Positions 49,886-62,800 are shown, counted from the stretch's first letter. The stretch: DNA of 64,000 nucleotides from Caprimulgus europaeus (GCA_907165065.1 OU015523.1:116338246-116402245); one strand, 5' to 3'. The notes: generated from the sequence alone by a model not told the origin. Translations and numbers: made by a program.

Positions 49886-51743
49886 TTGAAAAATAATGGC
49901 TTATATTAGTTTAAAAAATAGTTTCACGATTACCATAGTTACAGAAATATAAGCACCAAGCTCTCAAAAAACAAGTGCTAAAGAGTTGTGTTTGTTGACA
50001 AAAGTGATTTCCTCCTTGACTATGGATAAAAGAGAACAGCATCATTAATTCACTCCTATATTCACACCTACACATTAGCAATTTAATTTTTGGCCCCAGG
50101 CTTTCAGTGTGGGACCCCAGAGACTGTTTTCTTTCATAGAACCTGTTAAAGGAGGCAGCAGCTTTTGTTGGTGTTTTGTCAGTAACTCTTGGTGAAAAAG
50201 GAAGAAAAGAAAGATTGTAGCTATAATAAAGGGGAAAATGGTCAATATTATGGCCCTAAACATGTAAAAGAAACTGGAAGAAAAAAAGGAGTTGCCTACC
50301 ATGTCTTCCTGTGTATATTTCATGTAAGACAAGCAAAAATGATATTTCCTGGTCTCTAAGGAAGGCTGAAATCTAGCAATACTTACTGCTATTCTGGCCT
50401 TTCCCCAAACAAGGTTTGAAGGAGCAGGAAACTTAGATAAACATCTGAGCTGTACCACAAGTCCCTGCTCATGCCATTTAATATCTCAGCAAACTGCATA
50501 CACTGCTGCTGCCCCTGGGGTAGCAGCTCAAGTGTATGCTCTGTGTAAAAGTCCAGAGGAGTATGAACCTCCAAGCCAAAGGTTCATACCTCTTATGATG
50601 TTCTAGTTATGTTGTTCTAGTTTTGCATAAAATGGCATGTTCTCATCAGGACATGAGCCTAGATGTCAATTTTAGCAACCTTTTGGTGGGTGGCAGTGGT
50701 GGAGTGGTTCGATTCTGAGTGCCAGGCCCTTCAGTATATGTGAGGTAGATGCTTCAACATTTCTTTTTCATGCAACAAGTTGGGCTTTAAGCTCTTGCTA
50801 ATAATCAGGGATAGCAAAAGGCCTATGCTGATTTAAGAGCTGTTCCCTGTCTCTTCTGAGAAATGTATAGGAGATCTGGGCTGTAGGATGCCAACTGGAG
50901 CACCCTGAATTGAGCATCCCCATGTAAATGTGTACGTCAGCCACATTTCATGGAGGAAGATGTCTCAGCATCTGCGCTAGAACTAAAACCAGAGGTAGCT
51001 ATCAAGTCTTAAAAACTGGCAGCAGTAGCAAATACATCTCATTCTGCAGTACATTATTCCAGCTGTTAATTATCCTCAGTCATGGGGATGGGGGTTGGTT
51101 ACTGGGATACTGAGCCCAGTGGCCGAAGCCGAGCCCCAAAGAAAGGTCTTCTATGACCACGTCAAGTGGTTTGTAAGAATCACAAGTGCTTTTGAATGGT
51201 CAGACAGCTAGCAGCTGGAAAACATTGTTAGCAGCTGCAGAACAGTAATGACCCACGATATTAGCTGCCAAATCCTTTCGAGTGTTGCCTAATCAGCTAG
51301 CTGAGGTTTTCGTGAGCAGAATTGGAGACTAAAGTAGATAAGTCCTAACACAAAAGCTTTTGATTGGAAGATATGTAGAATTGTTGGATGGTGAAGATAA
51401 ATTGGGTAATATTCAGAGTTCCTGGTTGTTGTTTTTTAATAGAAAAATTTTCTGGATTACAGATTTGTCAGAAAAATTACCAGTCTAAGCATCTGTACCT
51501 AAAGTGAGGCATTATATGTGTCAACTAAGGTGTCTAGCAATGCCTTTCCTTGGTATCATGAATGTAGTGCCATTTTTTCTCCCTGCAAAGCAATGACAGA
51601 AGCTGTGTTATAGGCACTGACCAGAAAGAAAAGATACTGAAATCATTTGGTTTAGAACCTAATAGCTTTCATGTAACACACTTTGCTTTATGACTTATTT
51701 ATCCATTACTGTCAAGTTGTCATTGTACTATGAGGTTTAAATT

Positions 51744-51818
51744 AAATTTGTGTATAGTTGAAACTTGTTAAGTTTGTGTATGGTTGAAGCTTAAGTTTGT
51801 GTATGGTTGAAACTCATT
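51744..51818 (+). repeat. Three-copy minisatellite, unit about 23-26 bp
   Basis: Tandem copies lie at 51744-51769, 51770-51792 and 51793-51818. Each starts with AAGTTTGTGTATGGTTGAA (AAATTTGTGTATAGTTGAA in the first), followed by a variable CTT/CATT end. The last two copies agree over 19 consecutive bases. There is no link to a known repeat family. Confidence 0.85.
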
Positions 51819-52934
51819 TAGAACCAAACTTTGCGAAGAACTTTCCTCATTTCTCTGGGACCTTGTGTAAGCAACATTGCTGCATAGTCCAAAAAACCAC
51901 ATGGGAGAAGGGTCGAGGGTCAGTCCTACCCCAAATCCACTTGACCAATATGGAAACAGTAACCTATACTACAACGTGTACAGTTGTCAGTGTAAGTGTT
52001 CTCTGTATACTCTCTGGTTTCAAAAAGTACTCAAAAGTGTCTAATGAAAACCAAATGCCTGAGCATTTCTGAGGGCTGGGGTCTTGCTTTCCTCCGCATG
52101 GTGTATCATGATGTTAAGCATATTACAGCTTTGTATTTTCCTTCACTATATACCATGTCCTTATGGCATAAAAGTTTTTCAGATACATTACTGTTGGTGA
52201 TTTCTAATATTGGGATGTTTAAGGTATAATTAATTCCTCTAAAAAGACAAATCACTGTAAAAGATTGAATTTCCTTATTATATTGTTTTCCCTCTCCTAA
52301 ACCAATTCTGAAGGTCTTAAAAATAGATTAAATTGTCCTTTTTTGCATGGATAGCTGAAGCTTCCTAAAAAAAAATTGAAATGCAGGCATTTATTTCCAG
52401 TGTTTTCTCCAAAATTTAGGTATTTGCCTCTGCTAAAAAATCTCAAAAGACTTTGAAAGCAATTTGTGTGGAGTTTTTTGTGCCGTACTTTTTATGTTAT
52501 GAGGAAAAATAGAGCAATGGAAGTGGTCAGTGACAATTTCTCCTTTACATGGTGGCAGAACTGGGCCATTTATTTTCTTGTGCTTTATCCCCAGATGTAT
52601 TTTCAACTTGGATGAGGCAAATCATGTAGATGTAATGTTATCTTCTGAAGGTGTCATAAACCTGATGTATTGGCCTTTTGTGCACTGTGAAGATGAAACT
52701 CTGTGCTCTTGAGAATATAACAACAGTATCTCCTGCCACTGCATTTTTCAAGGGAAGCTGTTCTAAGATTTCAGCTAATTGCTCTATCAGTAAGAGTTTG
52801 AAGTATGTTGGAGAGATCCCACTCATTTGGCTCAAATCTAGGAAATTAGCACTCTGTTCAAGCTGGTATAAGATAAAATCTGTCAGAGTCATGAGCTAAA
52901 AACAGTCTTTCCATAAATTTTTAGTATAAGCTAC

Positions 52935-53137
52935 AAGAAACACTGGAACAGCCACTGGACAGGTTGCCCAAGGAAGTTGTGGCTGCCCCCTCCCTGGAAG
53001 TGTTCAAGGCCAGGTTGGATGAGGCTTGAAGCAACCTGGTCTAGTGGAAGGTGTCCCTGCTGATGGCAGGGGGGTTGAAACTGGATGATTGTTAAGTTCC
53101 TTTCCAACCCTAACCATTCTATGAGTCTATGAAAGAC
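52935..53137 (+). mobile_element. CR1 LINE 3' fragment, sense orientation
   Basis: GGAACAGCCACTGGACAGGT, TGCCCAAGGAAGTTGTGGCT, GCCCCCTCCCTGGAAGTGTT, GGTTGGATGAGGCTTG, GTGTCCCTGCTGATGGCAGG and ATTCTATGAGTCTATGAA give the CR1 3' end on the + strand. It is about 200 bases long and 5'-truncated. The GCCCCCTCCCTGG block matches the complement of the antisense copies at 3.3 and 41.8 kb, marking the same subfamily. Confidence 0.93.
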
Positions 53138-55317
53138 TAGAAAATACCAAAATCCATTAGTTAGGGCAATACGCTGGGCAATTCAGTTGCTGTGCCAGCA
53201 TTGCTGAGTGGGAAGGGCAGGGGCTGCTGTCCTGAAGGATCACAGCTGATCTGAAGAGTGTAAAAGCCATTGGTTACATATTTTGTTTATGTCCGTGTGA
53301 AATGCTAAGCTGTTTTCCCTCCAGAAAGAGCAAACTTTCTGTGAAGGACAATCATTGCATGCCAGCCTCTCTGTCAGCTCTGTTTTATTTCAAGGAGATG
53401 ACACGAGATTTTGATTCAGCTCATACATGTCAAACTTGCTGGTGAACTGAAGAAAAAGAAAGAGCTCTGAGTTTGGTTTCGGAATGGCTTGAAAGGGGAC
53501 AGTGATGCTGAATATTATGTGTTCTGATGAGAAGGATGGAAGGAGAGAGGGAAAGAGAGCAGGGAGGAGGAAAAGACTTTCTGGTTTGTGCCCAGTCCAC
53601 ACATTACATGCAGAAAGAAACCTTAATTCAAAAGAACAAGTTTACCTTATGGGATCAGCAGAGCAAATTAAAATGAGCCTGTTCAGCTGCACAGGGCTCT
53701 GATTGTAATGAGAGCCTCTGGGCAGTTTTCTGCTGTGACAGGTGAGCAATGCTGGTATTGACAGACAGCTTGAGTTCCTTCTATCTTGTGGTGGGGAGGA
53801 GGGTTTGAGGAATGTCTTCCTAATTTATTTGCAGATCGCTGTGTTCCCAGGAGAAAACAGGCTGTGAGTTTGGCATCTCCAAGGCCTCTTTCACCCGTGG
53901 TGCTATTAGCATGCACTAGAGCATCTAATTTCAAGCTCTAAGTGCAGCAGAAGTGCTGTCCCCTGGGGCTCAGCCCCTGCTTCCCTCTCTCAGAGTCAGC
54001 ACAAGCAGCACTTCTGAGACAGGGAACTTCTCTAGCTTTCCCTACCCTATCTGCAGCTCTATTTTGTTGTTTCAATGCATTTGTTGTGTGTGTCTACATG
54101 CATTTTGCCTGCACATTGTTAAATAGTGGTAACTAGTTGTGTAGTGGTTGATGGTTCATTTTTTCTTTTTTCTTGGTGCAGTTTTGCACTACAATTAAGA
54201 AATCTACTTTAGGGGATTGGTGCAAACAGTGGTTATAAAAATTTGGGCTGGCTTTCTCAAGTCAGTTGATAGCAAAACAGGGCAGGATGGCTGCAAGCAA
54301 CTCTAAAGAGCACCACTGGAGCTTAAGAAATCCATTTCTCTCTGCATTGGCTATGTCAGCTGTACATAGTCAAGTGAACCCTCCTCACTGAACTAACTTT
54401 GTTATTTATTTGGCCCTGCACTCAGATTCTGGAACCAGTGAATAGCATCTGCATGGGGTAGAAATGTTTTGGCAATTAAGAGCCAATTAAATTTGGCTCA
54501 TTCCCCTGTTCCATCCTTCTTGTGATATCCAAGGAGAAGACTCATAACTGAAATATTTAGCATCTATTTAAAATAAAAATTAAAAAAAAAAAAAAGAGAA
54601 AAGCTTGTCTCGATTTTGCTGAGTCTGGGGGTCTGTTTTTCTCTGTGCTTGAAGGTCCCTTGGAGGATGAAAGTTCAAGGGACATTGCACTGTAAAACTT
54701 GTTCACAGAAAAAAAAAAATCAAAAGTGCTTCTAAATCACATATGGTTTTATTATCATTGGGTCACTGGTGGCAAAAAAACCCTGTGCACTTAAGTACTT
54801 GTACACCACCATGTAAAGTTAACCAAACTGATGAAATAGAATTAACAAGGATATAACAGGGCTGATGCCTTTACCAACAGCCATCTTTACTCTTTCTTTC
54901 ACTTGTTTGTCTTGGCAAGACTTCTCTAATGAGATATGAAGCTGTCACTTGCCTTTTTTTTAACTGTGTATCAGTCAGGTCTGCAGATAAAAGCCATCAG
55001 TTAGACAGATGAAACTGTAAAACAACAAATCTCTAGAAACACTCCTTTGTGTAGTGCTGTCCTTTCCTTTTATTTGCTCATTAAGAACTGTGGAATTAAG
55101 TCTTAGTGTCATGGAATTCAGTGGCATTTTTGCCATTTATTTTTTCCTGGAATCAGATATCTTTTTCCATAGAGAATTTAACAAAATATTGTCTAAATAA
55201 AAATACAGCACAGTGCATTAAAAAGAAAAAAATGAAAAAGTCAGTGCTGACAGGTGGCAAGCAGCAAATAGTTCTTAAGCAGACAGTTTTAAAAGAGATG
55301 AGGTATCAAATAGGCAG

Positions 55318-55530
55318 TAATTCATCTTGGGACTTGTTCTTTTCAATGTGTCAAGTAATGAAAGACAAGGAAGGAGATGTAAACACCAAGTTAATTAAAT
55401 CCTCCAATGATACTGGGCCAGGGAGAGTAGTATATTTCAGAGCAGATGGATTGAAATTTCTGAATGATCTGGCAAATTTCAGGAAGTGGGTGGAAGAAAA
55501 GGAAGATGAGTTGGAATAGGCAGAAATATC
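55318..55530 (+). mobile_element. Degraded CR1-like reverse transcriptase relic
   Basis: TTGGGACTTGTTCTTTTCAA, then TTAATTAAATCCTCCAATGA, TACTGGGC, CTGAATGATCTGGCAAATTT and AGGAAGTGGGTGG parallel the CR1 order: the LVLFN motif, the FADDTKLG box, the QKDLDKLE-type helix and then a W. In this copy the frame reads GSNSSWDLFFSMCQVMKDKE in the wrong phase for the first motif, and the catalytic box is lost. It is old, shifted by indels and non-functional, and its boundaries are uncertain. Confidence 0.5.
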
Positions 55531-56046
55531 AGAGAGTTCACTGAGAAAGGAATTATCATCATCAAAGAAGAAATGGTGACATGGAGTAGTGGAAGCGTTA
55601 GAATCATACTTAGCACTTTATAGCAGCCTTTTGTCTATGTATATCAGAGTATTAAACCTATTAAATTAGGCATTCCCAATCTCGTAGAGGGGAGGTCTGA
55701 GAAAGTGTTGCTACCTGGTTTCACCAAAAGGAAAAGCAGAGCTGAGGATGTAAATGACATTCTGGAAATGACAATGGGTCAGCATGAGGGAGATGGGATT
55801 AAAAGGCTGGACTTCTCTTCCTGTCTGACTGATCAAAACTGACATTTGAAGTCAGACCTGAGGCACACTCCTGTGATCTGCATTTCACAATGACAATGAA
55901 CATGATGGGGATCAGCTTGGCCAGTGTGGAGCTGCAGGACACTGATTTTATGCAAGAAGTCTCACGAGTCAGGATTTGCTGTGTCTCTCTAGAATAACAA
56001 GATCAGTCACACACAGTGTGGTTTCTCTGTTTATACACAGAACAAC

Positions 56047-56396
56047 TTAGAATCATAGAATGGTTTGGGTTGGAAGGGACCTTAAAGATCATCGAGTTCC
56101 AACCCCCCTGCCATCAGCAGGGACTCCTTCCACTAGACCAGGTTGTTCAAAGCCTCATCCAGCCTGGCCTTGAACACTTCCATGGAAGGGGCATCCACAA
56201 CATCTCTGGGCAACCTGGGCCAGTGTCTTAACCACCCTCACAGTAAAGAATTTCTTCCTAATATCTCATCTCAATCTCCCCTCTTCCAGTTTAAAGCTAT
56301 TCCCCCTTGTTCTATCAGTACCTGCCTTTGTAAAAAGTCATTCCCCAGCTTTCTTGTAGGCCCCCTTCAGGTATACTGGAAGGCCTCTGTAAGAAC
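56047..56396 (-). mobile_element. CR1 LINE 3' fragment, antisense
   Basis: The + strand reads TTAGAATCATAGAATGGTTT, GGGTTGGAAGGGACCTTAAA, TCCACTAGACCAGGTTGTTC, GGAAGGGGCATCCACAACAT, CAGTAAAGAATTTCTTCCTA and TTTCTTGTAGGCCCCCTTCA, ending after GGAAGGCCTCTGTAAGA. It is a 350-base, low-divergence copy limited to the 3' untranslated region. GCATCCACAACATCT in place of GCAGCCACAGCTTCT separates it from the subfamily at 41.8 kb. It lies 2.9 kb from the sense copy at 52.9 kb, in the opposite orientation. Confidence 0.93.
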
Positions 56397-57798
56397 CAAA
56401 GGACCACCAAAGGGAACAGTATAGACAAGAAAAAGCCTTCTGTAAATATTGAAAGAGACAAAAGGTCAAATATGGAAGTGGGTGACTCTAAAGCGGAAAT
56501 ATCATTTGCAGTGAGATGGACAGATAACTACTGTGCCAGTGAGTGAGTTGTGGAGAAACATGGCCAAAATGATCAACCTACTTGTGGTTGCTTATCTGCA
56601 GCATCTTATCACTTAATGATGTAACAAACTAAATTTTCAAAAGGCAAGTTATAATGGGTGGTGCAGTCATTACAAATACTCTTCCTTTTCTTTTTGTTTA
56701 TTAGGGGAGGCAAAATTGATGTGAGACAAATTTACAGAGAGGCAAGGCACTTCACAAAATAGATACTGTAATTGGTAAGGAAATAAGTGGAAAATTGTAT
56801 TTCTTGTTTTAATAAAATTAAATCATGTGTGATCTTTAATCAAAGGAATACATTTTGGAAACATTTTATAAAAATGACATTGAAAAGGCTGCCATGGAGA
56901 AGAATTAATACAACATTAATTAAGAATATTGACCCAAGAATTTGGTACAGAAAGTACATGTACTTTTCAGAGAACAAAGTTGTCTGAATACAAAATTATA
57001 CTTGATTGTAGTTCTCATAGTGGCTTTACAGACCTTTTTAATGAAGTGAATGGTCTAAACTGTTGCTTCTCTCCTATGATAGTCAGCAATGAGTTATAAG
57101 AAATATGGGCAATATGTTAGGCAATATTAAGCCAGTATTATTCAATTCTGAGAAAAATGAACTTGGTCTGAGAGATTACTTTCAGATTGTTCTAGGAGTC
57201 CTGAACAAGGAAGAGCCACGCTTACATGGGTGTCTCTCAGTTGTGTAAGTCTGTTTTCTGTTGCCTTCATTGAAAGTTCTGTCTATGCTTTTTTAAAATT
57301 TTAATTCATAGTTATGAGGTTCTTTCCTCCTTTTCCATCATCCTCCTCACTCCTGTTACAAGTTCAGTTCCCCATAGGTAGTTGTATAGTTGTACAACTT
57401 TTACTGCTGTTGTGTCCCAGCCTACTCTAGTGGGGTCTTCTACTTGAACCTGCACTGTGTCTCATAGAAAACCATAGGTCTCAGTTCAGGGTTTACAGAA
57501 GGAGCCTTATCTGTGAAAACATAGGTGCCTGCTCTGCTTTTCCGCTTTCTTGCCCTTGTCATCGTGCCTTCAGCAGATTTTCTATTGCTAAAGATGTTGT
57601 AGAAATGGAAATTCTTCTTTAGTCATCTCTGGGCCCCTGAGATTCTAATAAGCTGAGGAATGGGTGATTTAATTTTATTTTGCCCAACCAGGCAGAAATA
57701 AATGGAACTGAGAGATACTAAAACCAGTGGCTTTTCTAGAATTTTAAAAATAATTATAATTTAGCATGTTTCTATGAGAAGAAAATCTGATACTATAG

Positions 57799-57904
57799 GG
57801 TTTTGAGCCGTCTACATTGTTATAATTGGATGTTTCACCAACTGATAAAGGAAGCAACTTCTGTAGAAGAGAGAAGGGAACTTCTACAAGCTCTAGTACA
57901 TATG
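57799..57904 (+). other. Exon-like open stretch of unknown identity
   Basis: An AG at 57797-57798 is followed by 106 open bases reading VLSRLHCYNWMFHQLIKEAT then SVEERRELLQALVHM. They end exactly at ATG|GTAAGA, a strong donor. The peptide has the look of real protein: charged amphipathic helix EERRELLQALVHM and mixed aromatic content. The frame stays open past the donor to a stop at 58046-58048. I do not recognise the family, and it does not fit NOX4. The acceptor has no good pyrimidine tract (CTGATACTATAG), which weakens the exon reading. Alternatives are a fragment of a processed pseudogene, an alternative exon, or chance. Confidence 0.3.
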
Positions 57905-59732
57905 GTAAGAATATGTTTGAAGTTGAAAGAAAAAAATATGAATAATAAATCAGAAATTAAACTCGAGCTGTTAAAAAAGGAAAGGATGCCTAATGAAATC
58001 CAAAGTAGAATCATAACACTTTGCAATCTTGCGCAAAATAGTGTATAAAGTTAATTGGACCCACTGGGTTTTGCAAGCTTTCTTGTCTAAGGGGCTGCTG
58101 TTTTCTTTAATGAAAATATCATCCTTCACAATGTCAGGAGAACACATGGGAATCTCTGATCTCACATGCCAGATGTCACATTTTGTTAAACTTTTAAACC
58201 TTGAAAGCCGTTGTAGTTTCAGAAATCCATACAAACCAAGGATGATGTGCTTTGTTCAGTGGTGCTTCTTCATCTGTAAAAGGCTGTTGGTACTGAAATG
58301 CTGTCAATAATCACAAGCCCTCTGGAAAAAATAGTGTCCGAGTGTACACTTATTAATTGAGATTTAACTAATGACATGAAGTGTCATATGTTGACTTCAA
58401 AAGATGAAGCGACTATCTTGATTTTTGCTGCAGAAAATATCTGAAAATCTTTGATAGTAGTAAGTGCAGCTTCTTTGAAGAATAAAATAATGTAATTTGC
58501 TGTAGCTAGATTTTTACTTAAAATTGTGAATTGAGCCTTGGACTCCAAAGTGGTCTGGAACACTCATGTAGTCAGTTTTGCTTTCTTCAAGCCTACCATA
58601 TGAAAGATTGTCTTTAATATAAGTTTCAGATTTGGATGATTTCCAGTAGTTCTTCATTTATCTGTATCATCCTAGTGCCCTGAAGAACCAGTCAGGCGTC
58701 AGGAAGCCATCCAGATACATGAAATCCCACAGCAGAGCCACTGTCCTGACCAAACCAGCTTAAACTAGAAGAACAGGAGACAACAGATGGATACAATCAG
58801 ACAACAGAATTCAGGAAAACAGTGAGACAGTGCTGGGCCAGAATATGACTGAGCACATTGGTAGCCTAACTACTGTCAATTTCTGGTTTATTGGTTTTTT
58901 AGATATTAGAGGAAAGAGGAGTCTCAAGAAGGAATCTGAAGGGAGATAATGAAATAGCTCCACAGATGTTTGCAGATATTTCCTCCCAGGCATGAAGGGC
59001 AGTGTGGGAGGAACATGAAGGCACTTGTTTTTGAATATTTATCACATGAGGGTGGAGGCTGGTATTGTGGGTTATCAGAGGGAGGTGATGGCATCGCTCT
59101 GATGCATAGAGTTACAGCAGTAGAAGAGTGTAAGGAGACTGCTACAGCCATCGAACAGTTAGTTTCTTGGAGTTCTCAGGCTGTATCCATCATGGCAGTA
59201 CTGAGCTGTGGTTTTAGTAGGACAAGTTAAAGAGAAGACAAAGTGTGGGAGAAGGGCTGTTTACTTGATTTTATTTTGATTTTGGAGAACTTTATCCAAA
59301 ACCTATTGAAGTCAATGACATGAGCTTTTCATAGGATATCAGAGGTGGGATTCAGCTACAGCCAAAGACATTTAAATGTAGGTGTCTGTTTATGAGTTAG
59401 GTCTCTGAACTTGATTTTTTCTCAGTGGAAATCTAGGTCTGGATTCTCATGCTCCAGGCTAGGTGTCTAATACCACTTCAGTCTGCTTGGCCTTCAGCTG
59501 TTCCAGAGAGACACCGATCTCTAAAGTCCCGTTAATTGAGTCAGTACAATCTGTAGACATAGAGGCTAATTCATCACACCCTGAATCTCTCTCTAGGCTC
59601 CATTAACTGCACTGGCTGCATCCCTTTTGAAACTATCAGGGAATTACTCAGTGTGCTCACACAAAGATACCTACACCTGGGTCTTAGTAGCAAACTGAAT
59701 ACTGCTCCAAAGATATAAAACCTCATACTCTT

Positions 59733-59806
59733 GGGTGAAATCCTTACTCTGTTGATGTTGGGAGGAGTTTTGCCACTAACTTCAGTCAGACTAGGACTTC
59801 ATTTTC
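59733..59806. repeat. Foldback ancient repeat, copy 2
   Basis: GGGTGAAATCCTTACTCTGT at the left, GGAGTTTTGCCACTAACTTC inside and CTAGGACTTCATTTT at the right form imperfect inverted arms (TGAAATCCT against AGGACTTCA). Arms and inner words match the copy at 41.3 kb and resemble a sauropsid interspersed sequence with paired TTGAAGTCAATGG words. A further related half (CCTATTGAAGTCAATGACAT) lies at about 59303-59322. Confidence 0.6.
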
Positions 59807-62800
59807 TGTGCTCTGCAGTATTTCATATCTAAGCATTTTGTTCAGCTTGCAAATGCTGTTACTTCTTTAATTAAAATTTCTTACAAGCTCTTGAATTAAC
59901 TCCCCTATGCATCTGTTATTCCACTAATATCCCTGATAATGTCTCACAGTAACTCCCAAAGAGCCTGGAAAAAAAACCTACGATATAATATCAGCATTTA
60001 CAGTTGGGTAGTGAAGTACAAGATAAGCATTAAACTTTTTTAAGGGCTCCTACAACCTTCAGTAAAGCATGGCACTGAGGTCAAAGTCTGTTAGGGATGT
60101 GGGCAGGTATCTCCACACATCACACATCTTATGGGAGATAATAACTTGAGTCTCAAAAGCAATATGGCCACCTCTGTCCCTGAAACAGTGTCCCTTGGTT
60201 TGGGGACAGCCCTGTGTTAGTGGAGTTGCATTGCCCAGCGCTGGAACTAGCTGTCTTGGTGCTTGCTGGGGTATTTCTGTATCACTGTACCATAGAGTGT
60301 GAGTGTGCTTTAAATAGAAAATATGTTCACCAGCTATCTGTATGATGCTTTTTAATAATGTGCTTTCCTATTTTTTGTGATAAATACTTCTTTTGAGGAG
60401 CTTTTTTTTCTATTTGTGAGCTAAGAAATTGTGCCAGAATAACTGAGAGTACTCCTAAGACTGGAAATGAATAAATGTGAAAAGAACAACTCGTTATTTG
60501 AATAAGTTTGCCTGAAGGGGGAATTTCTAAACTTTTAGTAAAATTCCATCCCCTTCCTTTATGTTAATTAAATTAAAGCTGGGGGGATAGGAGAGCATAG
60601 CATGGTAGTGTGATATTTGTAGGGCACAACTCAAGAAAGAAAAAGTAATCTTTCCCCCCTTGGCTTGTCTGTCTTTTTATTGAATGCTGTGAGATTTCAT
60701 TTGCAGTAATGAACTGCTTTTATGCAAAACTTTTCAGTACTACCAAATGAAAGGAGGAACATGTTGACAGGAAGCGAAAGTAGCATAATATCTGCAAAAA
60801 TCCATGACTGAATTGTTGCTCTGTTCATCACTGCACTGTTTGATACAACATCAGGAGGAATTTCTTTCTTCTACTGACGTGAATAAAAGAAGGATCAATT
60901 CCTTACTGGCCACCTCCATCAGGGCATCAGAGTCCCATTTCTTTTAGTTATAAATTATTCCAATAGTAAAATGGGATTAAATAATGTATGTTTATGACAT
61001 CCAATAAAATCTTCCAGGGAGATCATGTTATCCTTGGAATCAGTCTTCTCGGGCAGTCTTGTGAAGTGGGTTAATGCAGTAGCAATATTTCTCCAGCTTT
61101 TTCCCCATTTTTCTTTCTCCCACTTGGAAGCAGTGGCTTCTGGCTGTTCTGTGTGGGCCACATGCAGGCACAGCAGGAGGCTCTTGGCTCCTCTGACTGC
61201 ATTTGCTGTCCAAACAACTGCTCCTTACTCCCTCAGACGAAGACACAGTGGGCAGATAGAAATGTTTTACTGGCCAGATGGGGCTAATGGACCACAAACT
61301 GGAGCAATCTGACCAAAATACATATTTAATTGAAGGTTGTTTCTTGAATTTCTGGCATGGAATTATGCACTGTGCTTGACTGGTTTGCAGTGACCAGATC
61401 TAGTTTTGCATGTGTCAGCTTGTGATCCTGTCAGTGGTGTTCAGTGTCACTTGGACTTCCCAGGAATTGTTTAGTCCCTTCTGAGATCAGACATACATAC
61501 ATACTTCAGATAGTCCTCAAGTAAGCTTAAGTGCAATTTTGCTAAATGGCATTCCTACAGTATATGACTATTGTCACACCCACTGTAGTAATTTCTGGAA
61601 AAATCTCCTTTGCTAGTTTGAGTTTGTTCTGTTTGCTTGTGTTTTTCCCCAAAAATGTTGGCTTTAAGTCTGTATATCCAAATGGAAGCTAGTGCTGCTT
61701 GTGCAAGATGCAAGAAATTTCCCTCAGGCCTGTGCTTATGCCCTCCATACCTTCAGGAGCAATTCTCCAGATTTCACCAGCTAGGCAGGATCTGACTAGG
61801 GCAGCATGTATAAGAGGTATGCCAGGAATGACAGTGGAAGTCAGTTGTTGGTCTTCATTATCCAGTTTTGTTTTTTTTTTTTCCCTTTTTGCCCTACACT
61901 GATTTGCCAAAATTAGATCTCTATTGAGGTATTCATTTGAGACCCATAACATTTGAGGACTTCTTTCAAAATGTCCCCTGGACCAGATTAATTTCAGAGT
62001 AATGACCTGTTTCTCTACCTGTCCCCTGTTAATTATTTAGATAAAAGATTCTCCTTTACGTCCTCAATCAAATGATAGTGCAACATTTAGAAGATCTCTT
62101 AAAGCAGCTGCTGCTGCACTCTGCACCAGTAGTGATATAATTTCCTTAGTGGCAAGTAAACCCTTGTTAAGCAAATAATGTATAAACTGTTATATAACAG
62201 GAAACATTTAATGTGGAGATATTTAAAGTTATATTGTATGCAACTTTTTCTTGGTCCCATTCTGCAAAAGAATTTATCTGTCCAAAGTAAGGAGTGAATT
62301 TCTTTTTTTCTAGTATTCTCATCATGCTGAAACTAACATACCTGACATTGAAAAGCTTTGAGAGTCTCCAAGAGAGCATTTGTAGAATACTGTAGTGACT
62401 TCAGATTACAGAAATGGTAAATAAGAATAAGCATATTTAGGTTGCAGATTGATCAGTTATTAATAACAGTGAGGAATTTTGGTAATTTAAAAATCTCTAC
62501 TGACAGTACTTCCAATGCTTTCTGATGATGGCTGTGGCTGGCCCAGTGTCTTCTACCTTTCTCTCCAAGTAGGGCACCAAGGACCAAGGAAGGAATTTAT
62601 TAGACAGGGTATAGTTAAGGATCAGCCTGTTTGTCTCCAGATCCATCAGAAAGTAGGTACTTACTGTGTTTAGATAAGACCATGTAGAAGAAGGAGCCTA
62701 ACATATGAGGCATCAAGATATCAGCAACAGCAGAGGTCTGGAAGAAATTTCCTGGAAAGGACCATATTGGCTAAAGATACCCAGTCAAGATGTTGTCTTG

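Noticed and set aside
55106..55519. 137-codon plus-strand open frame
   Set aside because: The 3' half overlaps a degraded CR1-like relic and the 5' half has no motif. There is no sign of a gene.
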